Positions 1-6,848 of a DNA stretch of 13,943 bases are shown here, in pieces. Position numbers and translations under genes: made by a program. The stretch lies in assembly GCA_937881505.1 (NCBI GenBank), contig CALGEM010000031.1, positions 1 through 13,943 on the forward strand. Reading direction: 5' to 3'. The notes under the pieces were generated by a model. It was not told the DNA's origin. It made no database searches and saw only the letters and a program-made list of their open reading frames with translations. The DNA is from an uncultured euryarchaeote (GTDB lineage Archaea > Thermoplasmatota > Poseidoniia > Poseidoniales > Poseidoniaceae). Positions within the stretch are counted from its first letter, which is position 1; each line of letters opens with the position of its first letter.

Positions 1-303
1 AACGTCAACCTGACTGCGCAGCAGATTGGGGAAACTTGGCTTAACTATCTGATCGAAAAAAAGACGATATTGTGGTGGGGTGGCCTGGGCAATTCGACTG
101 AGCACACCGCCTACCTCAGATTAAAAAATGGTGTACCGGCGCCAGATAGCGGATCCCGAGAATTGAATGGCAAGGTCGTGTCGGAGCAAATCGGTGCGCA
201 GATCTTTATCGATGGCTGGGCCATGGTGTCTCCGGGGGATGCAGATCGGGCCGCCGCCTTATCGGAGAAAGCTGCTCGAGTAAGCCATGACGGTGAGGCA
301 GTA
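1..303 (+). other. ADP-ribosylglycohydrolase-like (DraG/ARH family) segment, internal fragment only
   Basis: These 101 codons carry blocks I recognise from bacterial and archaeal ADP-ribosylglycohydrolase family proteins: AQQIGETWLNYLIE, then WWGGLGNSTEHTAYLRLKNG, then EQIGAQIFIDGWAMVSPGD, then VSHDGEAV. Members of this family remove ADP-ribose from modified proteins using two metal ions. The usual continuation after SHDGEAV is a Tyr-Gly-Ala helix. Here it is replaced at codon 102 (base 304) by unrelated sequence leading into a coiled coil. The C-terminal half of the fold, including the downstream Asp-rich metal motif, is therefore missing. Base and codon use also differs from what follows: runs of A, TTA and AGA codons and GGG-GAT here, against uniform GAA/CAA/CGC-rich coding after 400. 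This suggests separate origins. The homology is from memory of the family and no search was run. Confidence 0.8.
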
Positions 304-2703
304 GATGCGACTCACACAGGTCAAGAAACAACCGAACGGGTGACCCTTGCGTCGCTTCGTTCCCAGTTCACATCGGCCGATACCTCCTCGTTGGACGATG
401 CGTTGGGTACACGTGCTCGATTCCGACAAGAGGAGCGTTTGCGGGCAGATCTCCGACGAGAGCGACGTCTGCGCCAACAGGCCATCACCGAGCGTGTCAA
501 CGCCATGAAGGCGAACATCGCCAAGGATTTGGCCACCCAGCACGACATGACGCTTGATGCGTTGGAAAACGAACTCCGTTCCTCCATGGAAGCCGAACTT
601 GAGACCATGGAACGCGACGCACTCGCCGCAGAAGAATCCCGAGTTCGTCATGAATTGGACCTTCGCCTTGAACGCCAAATACAAGCCATGCACGAGCAAC
701 ACGGTGTTGAACAACACCAACGCTTGGAAGAGCGCAAGGCCGAGATGAAAGCCTCCATCGAACGCCAACTGCACGAGGAATACGACCGCCGGCTCGCCAT
801 TCAAAAGGAACGCCTGAAACTCGATTACAACCAAGAATTGCAACATCGCCTTCGAGAGGTTGAAGCCAACCTTGAGCAGGAAATGGAGCAGCGATTCGTC
901 GAGATGGAACAGTTGGAAATTGGCCGCCTTGAAGACGGTCATGAGGCGTTGTTGGCAGAACGTGAAGATCAATTGCGCCGGGGTATCCGAACCCGACTTG
1001 AACAACAACTTCGTCAGCGCCTCAAGCAACGGGAGGCTCGTCTCAAAGTCGAATTTGAACGCCGCAGCCTTCGTCTGGAAGAGGATATTGCCCAGCAACT
1101 TCAGGTTGACATTGAACAGCAACTCCGCCGTGAAACCGACGACCTCGAAGAGCGAATGCGTGAGGATGTGGAATTGGCCATCGCCAAGCGCCGTGATGAG
1201 CTCCGAGGTCAAATCGAACAGCAACTCAACGAGCAACAAGCCGAACGGCTGGCTGAGCGAAAGGCTCGCTTGAAGGCGAAGTATGACCTGACCTTCAGCA
1301 AGGCCATCGACGACATCTCAAGGAGTTTGCAAACGGAGATTGAGGCCGAACTTGAACATCGAATGGAGAACGAATTCAGTTCCTACCGACATGCCCGAGA
1401 AGCCGAGATTCAGAACCGCCTTTCCCGCTATCGCTACGAGCGAGAGGCCGAGCTCCGCGAACAGTTGGAAGCGCAATACAATGTCAACAAGCAAGACTGG
1501 ACCGAGCGCCTCGACCTTGAATTCCAATCCCGAGAAGCAGCCGCTCGAAAGGCCATCATGTCTGAAGTGGATGCACAACTACGCAACGAGCGCTTGACCC
1601 ACGAGACCGACCTCGACCTGCTGAAGGAAGAGACGGCGCTCGAACTTGAAGTTGAGATGGAAGAGCGTCTCCGTGATTTCAAATCCCGCAAGGAAGAGGA
1701 AGTCGCTACTCAACTCGAACGCCAATTGGACAAGCGAGAAGAGATCATGCGCAACAAGGCGCTCATCGATGTTCGCAAGCGAGAAGCACAAATTCGTGCA
1801 GAAATCGAAGCCCAACTCGGCCTCAAGCGAGCCGAAATTCGCGACCGCCTCAAGGGGCTTGCCGAAAAGATGGATTCGTTCAAGGAAATGGCGGAGGAAA
1901 AGATGCGAGAAGCCGTTTCGCAACAAATTCAGGGCGAAATCGACGCCGACGAAACCGAACTCCGAGCACGAGAACAGGAATTCAGTTCGCTCCAAACCAC
2001 CGATACACGAGCCGAAAAGCGACAGAAGTGGATGCAATCCATCTCAGGACAAGCCCCCGCTGCCTTTGGAGCGGGCGCCATGGACCCGACAGCCCTCGGT
2101 GCACGCCCTGACGGGCTGGGCGCCGCTGCTGGCCGACCACTTCGTGGCCTCATGGGCCAACAAGCCCAGGAAGAGCCACGCCTCGGTTTGGGCAATATGC
2201 GAGCACCGATGACCAGCGCACGTCCGCTTGCTGGTCAAGTGCCACCTGTGCGAACCGTCCGACAGCCCATCGCTCAACCCGAACCGGTCCGCAACATCAG
2301 GAAACCCATCGCTGCTGCTGAACCCGAATTCGTTCCGCAAGAAGAAGCCGCCATGGAAGATGTTGGAGAAACGATGCTCGAGGACGTCCCTGAACCGATG
2401 GAGGAGGCCACCTCCGGAGTTGAGGAGGTTGAGGAACCAACCTCAACGATGCAACGTCCAACGGCGCTCTTGAAGCCCATTCGTGGTACGCTGCGACCGC
2501 TTGAAGAGGAAGAGGAAGTTCGTACAGCCCCACTGACACCTGTCGGTCATATGCTGGTACCTGAGAAGAAGCGTGGACCGCCTCCCTCCTCGTCCATCGG
2601 ACAAAAAACAGCGACCCTCAAACCCGTTCGGGGCACACTGACACCGGTATCCAAAACTCCGGTGAAGCGCCTTGAGCCAAGTGAAGACCAAGACGAAGAT
2701 TGA
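1..2703 (+). CDS. Long coiled-coil protein fused in frame to an ADP-ribosylglycohydrolase-like fragment (5' partial)
   Basis: The frame is open from base 1 to the TGA at 2701-2703, so the start lies left of the window or is internal. Codons 1-101 match ADP-ribosylglycohydrolase (see the separate entry). From about 397 to 2035 the protein is an uninterrupted charged coiled coil of some 545 residues. It is rich in Glu, Arg, Gln and Leu, has almost no Gly, and I find no proline in it. From about 2050 the protein becomes Pro/Ala-rich with two short internal repeats: VRxVRQPIA/VRNIRKPIA near 2250-2320, and TAxLKPxRGTL near 2461-2500 and 2608-2640. It ends in an acidic tail. If the coiled-coil gene is native and complete, GTG at 340 is the first plausible internal start, but no Shine-Dalgarno or TATA box supports it. 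No enzymatic domain is visible in the coil; a scaffold or filament role is inference only. No signal peptide or membrane helix is seen. Confidence 0.75.
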   Translation, partial: NVNLTAQQIGETWLNYLIEKKTILWWGGLGNSTEHTAYLRLKNGVPAPDSGSRELNGKVVSEQIGAQIFIDGWAMVSPGDADRAAALSEKAARVSHDGEAVDATHTGQETTERVTLASLRSQFTSADTSSLDDALGTRARFRQEERLRADLRRERRLRQQAITERVNAMKANIAKDLATQHDMTLDALENELRSSMEAELETMERDALAAEESRVRHELDLRLERQIQAMHEQHGVEQHQRLEERKAEMKASIERQLHEEYDRRLAIQKERLKLDYNQELQHRLREVEANLEQEMEQRFVEMEQLEIGRLEDGHEALLAEREDQLRRGIRTRLEQQLRQRLKQREARLKVEFERRSLRLEEDIAQQLQVDIEQQLRRETDDLEERMREDVELAIAKRRDELRGQIEQQLNEQQAERLAERKARLKAKYDLTFSKAIDDISRSLQTEIEAELEHRMENEFSSYRHAREAEIQNRLSRYRYEREAELREQLEAQYNVNKQDWTERLDLEFQSREAAARKAIMSEVDAQLRNERLTHETDLDLLKEETALELEVEMEERLRDFKSRKEEEVATQLERQLDKREEIMRNKALIDVRKREAQIRAEIEAQLGLKRAEIRDRLKGLAEKMDSFKEMAEEKMREAVSQQIQGEIDADETELRAREQEFSSLQTTDTRAEKRQKWMQSISGQAPAAFGAGAMDPTALGARPDGLGAAAGRPLRGLMGQQAQEEPRLGLGNMRAPMTSARPLAGQVPPVRTVRQPIAQPEPVRNIRKPIAAAEPEFVPQEEAAMEDVGETMLEDVPEPMEEATSGVEEVEEPTSTMQRPTALLKPIRGTLRPLEEEEEVRTAPLTPVGHMLVPEKKRGPPPSSSIGQKTATLKPVRGTLTPVSKTPVKRLEPSEDQDED

Positions 2704-2732
2704 GGCAACCTCGTTTACACGCCGAAGCGCGT

Positions 2733-2744
2733 TATTCATATCTA
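2733..2744 (+). promoter_or_regulatory. Candidate TATA box for the calcium-repeat surface protein
   Basis: The 61-base gap after the coiled-coil gene contains TATTCATATCTAT. Its centre lies about 26 bases before the ATG at 2765, which would put transcription start almost at the start codon and give a leaderless mRNA. No Shine-Dalgarno precedes the ATG, which fits. The assignment rests on spacing and AT content alone. Confidence 0.4.
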
Positions 2745-2764
2745 TCGGGTCCCTCGGATTTCAC

Positions 2765-5209
2765 ATGAAGCGTTGGCTTGCGGTTCTCGTTGTTTTTCTC
2801 CTCGGTACGCAAGCGAGCATGATTGGCACCGTTGCAGGAGACCTCTCGCTGCTGACCGACGGTGGACAAACGGACAGCCTTGACCGCCCACTCGTTTTGT
2901 GGACTTCCCTCAACGACGGTCGAATTCTAACCGTTGACAACGAAGGCAACGTGAGCGTGAACGCCTTCAGCAACGGCGTTCTCTCAACGCAGTGGACCGT
3001 CTTCCTCGATGTCGATGCCAACAACGCCCGTCTTGACGATGCCCAAGAACTGGTCGCCGTCGCTCACGACAACGGTGCCTATGTGGTGCAGATGAGCACC
3101 CAAACGGTCTACTGGAACATAACAACCCCCGACCCTGTCAACGATGCGGTTTTGGACAAGGAAGGCGATTTGTGGCTGGTGTACTACGCCGGTAAGCGTC
3201 GTGCCGACCAATACGACACCAACGGGTTTACCGGTGTCAGCAGCAGCACCATCGCCTCTGGAATTTCGGCTTTTGAAATCCTTCATGACGGGCGAGTCGC
3301 CATCGCCTCCTACAACAAGAAAATCTACGTCCACGGCGGTGACGGGACGTTGACCAACACGCTAACCGAGCCCAACGGTATCGTCTCAGCCTTGGTAGAA
3401 ATTGACAACACCACTCTCCTCGCTGGAACCACCGGTGGTACGCTGTACCATTACGACACGACCACTTGGGCCTCCGCCAGCCTCAGCCTGGGCCACACCA
3501 AACAGAGCATGTCCCTAGACGGCTACAACGGCATGTACGTCGTGGGTGCAAAGCAAGGAAAAACCACCTTCATCGACGAAACCAACTTCACGGTGCTCCA
3601 AACATTCACCGCCTCCGGTGACATCATTGCCACGGTCCCGCAGTTCACCGGCCAGTTCTTTGCCATCGGGGTTGGACCCACAGATACCAAGGTGCGCTAT
3701 TTTGACCTTGACAGCGACCAAGACGGCGTGAACGACCTTGCCGACGCTTTTCCAAATGACGCCACCCAAACCCTTGACAGGGACGAAGACGGCTACGGCG
3801 ACAACCCCAGCGGCAACCAACCCGATGCATTTCCCGACGAGCCAACGCAGTGGACGGACAGCGACGGGGACGGGTATGGCGACAACGTCGCTGGTGAAAA
3901 TCCCGACCTCTTCCCCAACAATGCCGACCAGTGGGCGGATGCTGATGGCGACGGCTACGGCGACAACAGTAACGGGCAAGATGGCGATGTCTTCCCCCAA
4001 GAAGCCACCCAGTGGTCAGATACGGACCGAGACGGCTACGGTGATAACCCGGAAGGCTTCAAACCCGACAGCTGTCCGACCGTGAACGCTTTCTCAACCC
4101 TTGACCGCTACGGTTGCCCCGACAGCGACCTTGACGGCTACTCCAATCCTGACGAGAACTGGACGGTGGATGACGGCGCCGACGCATTGCCCAGCAACCC
4201 AACCCAGTGGCTCGATGGCGATGGTGACGGCTACGGGGACGCCTCGGACGGTCAAAGCCCGGATGCATGTCCGTGGGAGTTTGGCACCTCGACCAAGGCG
4301 GTCAGCGTCGACCCGAACAGCACCAAGGGCTACGTTGACGTTCCATCTTTTGGATGCCTTGACGAAGACGGCGACGGGTATGTTGACCGAACCGAATCGC
4401 CACTCATGGACATCGACGCTAACGAGCATTTTGACGGCGATGGCGACGGTGTCGGTTCCAATTCGGATTACGACGATACACGTGGCTTCATTCAAACCGA
4501 GCAAGACCACTGCTTGAACGATAAAAACGACACTTCGGAAGCCTGTATGGGCTGGAACGACCCCGCCTATCAGGCCTATGTGAACAGCGTTGAGGAAGGG
4601 GCCCTCGTCCTCGGTTACAACGCTTGGAACACCACCAAAGACAATCCCCAGGGTGGCGATTCATCGCTGGGCTCCGTTGACGAGGACACCTTGAATCAAG
4701 TTATCATGGTCGGTTTGGTCGCTTTCGTTGGATTGACCGCCCTCATTTTGGGCGTGGCCTTCATCATGAAGCGCCGCAAGGATGCGGCCACCACCAAAGA
4801 ATACGGTGGCGTACGCCCCGGAATGTCAAGCGATGCCGCAAAAGAAGCCTTGGAAGGACGAGGAGGCTTGTCCGCTGACGGCGGCATTATTTCGGATGCT
4901 TCGTGGGATGACGATGTCGCTCAACTCAACTTCGATGAAGAAACGGACGGATTTGCCGACATGGACCTCAAGTCTGACGACAACCTCGGTGAGGCGGGCT
5001 CGATGACGTATGAAGAAGAGAGCATGGAATCCATCGCTGGCGTGGAAGCCGAGACCGAATCAGCGCCCGAGCCCGAAGTGAGCAGCGACACTCCCGAACG
5101 GCCAAGCGAAGCGCCACCCCTTCCAGAAGGTGGGCTACCTGACGGTTGGACCATGGATCAATGGCAATGGTACGGGCATGAATGGCTCGCAAAGTACGGG
5201 AAGAATTAG
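2765..5209 (+). CDS. Secreted, membrane-anchored protein with beta-propeller-like N-terminus and Asp-rich thrombospondin-3-like calcium repeats
   Basis: The start is placed at ATG 2765 because it opens a clear signal peptide (MKRWLAVLVVFLLGTQAS), although the frame is open 31 codons further upstream into the previous gene. The 814-residue protein has four parts. Residues 1-25 are the signal. Residues about 30-312 are repeats with short beta strands and aspartates, resembling WD40/PQQ-type propeller blades. Residues about 314-560 are thrombospondin type 3-like repeats with DxDxDGYGD cores, expected to bind calcium, with six scattered cysteines in and after this region. One membrane helix lies at residues 646-668 (4700-4768), followed by Lys-Arg. 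The remaining 146 residues form an acidic tail, predicted cytoplasmic, ending GLPDGWTMDQWQWYGHEWL. The topology predicts a cell-surface protein; its ligand is unknown. Its end overlaps the convergent gene by four bases. Confidence 0.85.
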   Translation: MKRWLAVLVVFLLGTQASMIGTVAGDLSLLTDGGQTDSLDRPLVLWTSLNDGRILTVDNEGNVSVNAFSNGVLSTQWTVFLDVDANNARLDDAQELVAVAHDNGAYVVQMSTQTVYWNITTPDPVNDAVLDKEGDLWLVYYAGKRRADQYDTNGFTGVSSSTIASGISAFEILHDGRVAIASYNKKIYVHGGDGTLTNTLTEPNGIVSALVEIDNTTLLAGTTGGTLYHYDTTTWASASLSLGHTKQSMSLDGYNGMYVVGAKQGKTTFIDETNFTVLQTFTASGDIIATVPQFTGQFFAIGVGPTDTKVRYFDLDSDQDGVNDLADAFPNDATQTLDRDEDGYGDNPSGNQPDAFPDEPTQWTDSDGDGYGDNVAGENPDLFPNNADQWADADGDGYGDNSNGQDGDVFPQEATQWSDTDRDGYGDNPEGFKPDSCPTVNAFSTLDRYGCPDSDLDGYSNPDENWTVDDGADALPSNPTQWLDGDGDGYGDASDGQSPDACPWEFGTSTKAVSVDPNSTKGYVDVPSFGCLDEDGDGYVDRTESPLMDIDANEHFDGDGDGVGSNSDYDDTRGFIQTEQDHCLNDKNDTSEACMGWNDPAYQAYVNSVEEGALVLGYNAWNTTKDNPQGGDSSLGSVDEDTLNQVIMVGLVAFVGLTALILGVAFIMKRRKDAATTKEYGGVRPGMSSDAAKEALEGRGGLSADGGIISDASWDDDVAQLNFDEETDGFADMDLKSDDNLGEAGSMTYEEESMESIAGVEAETESAPEPEVSSDTPERPSEAPPLPEGGLPDGWTMDQWQWYGHEWLAKYGKN
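3704..4286 (+). repeat. Tandem Asp-rich calcium-binding repeats (thrombospondin type 3-like)
   Basis: About seven imperfect in-frame units follow the pattern D-x-D-x-D-G-Y-G-D-N, four to six residues, D-x-F-P, four residues, Q-W. Period is about 25 residues (75 bases) in the first four units. The third to last units are broken by Cys-containing variants (DSCPTV, YGCPDSD, DACPWEF). Further degenerate D-x-D-G-D-G units continue to about 4460. Confidence 0.85.
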
Positions 5210-5469
5210 ACCCAAACAATGGGCAAACTCGCCTTGAGAGCGCCAAGTTCAACGCCCGTGTACAACGGTTTTCCCTCTACTTTGCAGGTGCTCATCACCA
5301 GCCACAAAAAGCCGTTCCACGCCTTAGCGTCAGCAAATAATTCCACTTTTCCGTGAATCGCCGCCATCAGCAATTGCGCTTGTTCGGTCTCGTCACTGCA
5401 CAGCCCTTTGACCAGGTCTTTGGCTGCAAAGCGATAGCCTGGAGGGCGCCACGACATCATGGTGATCAA
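5206..5469 (-). CDS. Unrecognised 87-residue protein, translationally coupled to the RHH gene
   Basis: I do not recognise this protein. It is small, mixed in composition and soluble-looking, with hydrophobic stretches (WNGFLWLVMS; ASLPIVWV) but no clear membrane helix, zinc motif or catalytic signature. Its ATG at 5469 overlaps the stop of the upstream ribbon-helix-helix gene (ATGA at 5466-5469), which implies coupled translation and a joint function. Met 4 or Met 5 are alternative starts, but the four-base overlap favours the first. Its TAA overlaps the end of the convergent surface-protein gene by four bases. A small unknown partner after an RHH protein fits either a toxin-antitoxin pair in antitoxin-first order or an accessory subunit of the ParA/RHH module upstream. 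The sequence does not decide between them. Confidence 0.7.
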   Translation of the reverse strand: MITMMSWRPPGYRFAAKDLVKGLCSDETEQAQLLMAAIHGKVELFADAKAWNGFLWLVMSTCKVEGKPLYTGVELGALKASLPIVWV

Positions 5470-5708
5470 ACCTGGAAGGGGGCGAGATTGAGACGCTCAG
5501 CGAGGTGGTCAACATCAACATCAACGGCCTGCTTCATGCGGTCCCTGAGGGTGTCGATTTCACCCTTCATCTTGAGCATCTTGTGCGTGCGAATCATCTC
5601 CGCCAACAACTCGTTTACGCTCTTGTGACCGCCGGTTGTACGCAGCGTATTCAATTGACGTCGAATCTCATAACTCACGCTCACGGATGTCATCCCTTCT
5701 GCTGTCAT
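5466..5708 (-). CDS. Small ribbon-helix-helix (CopG/Arc-like) DNA-binding protein, candidate ParB/SegB-type partner of ParA
   Basis: The 80-residue product has the ribbon-helix-helix layout. A short strand (TSVSVSYEI) is followed by helix A (RRQLNTLR), a GGHKS turn and helix B (VNELLAEMIRTHKML). The C-terminal 40 residues form a charged helix. Such proteins bind DNA operators as dimers through the N-terminal strand. ATG 5708 is taken as start; ATG 5693 would begin directly with the strand and is equally possible. The gene lies 110 bases downstream of parA on the same strand, and the 87-residue gene follows with an ATGA overlap. ParA followed by a small RHH protein is the arrangement of type Ib plasmid partition loci and of archaeal SegA-SegB. 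A plain RHH antitoxin is the alternative. Confidence 0.75.
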   Translation of the reverse strand: MTAEGMTSVSVSYEIRRQLNTLRTTGGHKSVNELLAEMIRTHKMLKMKGEIDTLRDRMKQAVDVDVDHLAERLNLAPFQV

Positions 5709-5739
5709 GCGCTAACCCGGTCGGTGTTCGGCTTGGGCC

Positions 5740-5748
5740 CATACTTAA
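5740..5748 (-). promoter_or_regulatory. Candidate TATA box for the RHH/87-residue gene pair
   Basis: On the minus strand the parA-RHH gap contains GGTTAAGTATGGG. The TTAAGTAT core is about 37 bases before ATG 5708, which would allow a leader of roughly 10 bases. The surrounding gap is GC-rich, so the element stands out, but it is a weak match. Confidence 0.3.
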
Positions 5749-5818
5749 CCCATGCGAAGGGTTTCGGGGTCTTCGGTGCCGTTTGCGCGGCAGAAGAGGC
5801 CCACCGGGAAGCACGAAA

Positions 5819-6778
5819 TCAGCGAATATTTCGTTCTCGGCGGAGTCGGGATTCCTCAACCACCCCAAATTCTCGACGTACTTCTTGGACACGCTGATGC
5901 ACTTCCTTCGCCAGCGTCCAGTACTCCAAACTACCAGCACCCGCTCCAGAATTGGTTGGTTTGTTGAGAATGACGGTCGGAGCCCCACTCCAGGGTGCTT
6001 CAGCAACCTTCGCCAGTCTTCGCACGGTGGTGTTGAACAATTTATTGGGCATTTTTTTGTTGACCTGATCGCACACATAGGTGCTGAGTTTGGAGCGACC
6101 GTCCACCATGGTCATGACAATTCCGAAGATCTTGAGATTGCGATTGATACGTCGCTGAATCATCTTGATGGAGTTCATCAGCATGCTGAAGCCTTCCAAA
6201 GCATAGTATTCGGCTTGAACGGGCACCATCACCCAGTTGGCAGCGCACATGGCGTTAATGGAGAGCAAGCCAAGCGAGGGTGGAGTATCGATGATGATGT
6301 AATCGAACTCGTCCATGATGGGCAAGAGTGCCTCTTGAAGACGGGTTTCTCGGCCGATTTTGTGACTCAATTCAATCTCGGCACCTGAGAGATGGATGTC
6401 GCTAGGAAGAATCCAAAGATGGCCGGCATCAATGGTGTCGGGGACTTTCTTGCCCCCGTTTCGGTTGCTCCACGCATCTCGCATGGCCTTCGTGATTTCT
6501 TCGGGTGGAATGAGGTACTCCTCCATCAACGGCAATTCCTCACCACCATCGTTGGTCAACAGGTCGTACACCGTTTTCTTGATTTTCTTTTTCTCCAAAC
6601 CAAACGAGGTCGCACAATTCCCTTGAGGGTCGAGGTCGACAAGGAGAACTTTCGCAGGAGGCAACCCTTGCCGGCGAGAACCTTTGGCCAGAGCAGCAGC
6701 GACGTTAACAGCGGTGGTGGTCTTGGCACAACCACCCTTTTGATTGGCGACGGCGATGACCATCTTGTAGGGATTCAC
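5819..6778 (-). CDS. ParA/Soj-family partition ATPase (SegA-like)
   Basis: A 319-residue ParA-type ATPase. The deviant Walker A with the signature lysine, KGGCAKTT, is at residues 14-21. The switch aspartate follows in VDLDPQGN (about 47-54) and Walker B in YIIIDTPPSLG. The family C-terminal region (TVRRLAKVAEAP, then GSLEYWTLAKEV) is intact. These proteins bind DNA nonspecifically as ATP dimers and drive segregation of chromosomes, plasmids or large complexes with a DNA-binding partner. The start is GTG 6778: a full GGAGGTGA at 6785-6792 sits six bases before it, better placed than for ATG 6763. It lies 70 bases after moxR with no clear promoter of its own and is probably cotranscribed with it. 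The downstream neighbour is a small RHH protein, the expected partner type. MinD-like function is less likely because no amphipathic membrane helix ends the protein. Confidence 0.9.
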   Translation of the reverse strand: MNPYKMVIAVANQKGGCAKTTTAVNVAAALAKGSRRQGLPPAKVLLVDLDPQGNCATSFGLEKKKIKKTVYDLLTNDGGEELPLMEEYLIPPEEITKAMRDAWSNRNGGKKVPDTIDAGHLWILPSDIHLSGAEIELSHKIGRETRLQEALLPIMDEFDYIIIDTPPSLGLLSINAMCAANWVMVPVQAEYYALEGFSMLMNSIKMIQRRINRNLKIFGIVMTMVDGRSKLSTYVCDQVNKKMPNKLFNTTVRRLAKVAEAPWSGAPTVILNKPTNSGAGAGSLEYWTLAKEVHQRVQEVRREFGVVEESRLRRERNIR

Positions 6779-6784
6779 GGTGTT

Positions 6785-6792
6785 TCACCTCC
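6785..6792 (-). promoter_or_regulatory. Full-length Shine-Dalgarno that fixes the GTG start of parA
   Basis: The minus strand reads GGAGGTGA, complementary to the archaeal 16S rRNA 3' end, with six bases to the GTG at 6778. It is the strongest ribosome binding site in the window. Confidence 0.8.
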
Positions 6793-6848
6793 GGCAGATT
6801 CAGCAGGAAGGAACTCCCCTTTCAATGCGAGCCTCAAACGCCCCGGTT

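Noticed and set aside
259..1239. 326-codon open frame on the minus strand opposite the coiled-coil gene
   Set aside because: It is the antisense of GAA/CAA/CGC-rich coiled-coil codons, which seldom yield stops. The product is Phe/Leu-rich with no motif, and there is no promoter or ribosome site.
2672..2764. 31 extra N-terminal codons on the calcium-repeat protein
   Set aside because: They overlap the previous gene and would bury the signal peptide; ATG 2765 starts it directly.
3515..4000. 161-codon minus-strand frame opposite the calcium repeats, Val/Ala-rich
   Set aside because: The hydrophobic repeats are just the complement of GAC/GGC-rich aspartate-glycine codons.
3704..4286. Cohesin/dockerin or RTX toxin repeats
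   Set aside because: The spacing and the DGYGDN plus FP plus QW pattern fit thrombospondin type 3-like repeats, not the GGXGXDX nonapeptides of RTX or paired dockerin loops.
5636..6388. 250-codon plus-strand frame opposite parA
   Set aside because: It overlaps the conserved ParA coding sequence on the other strand and has no family signature.
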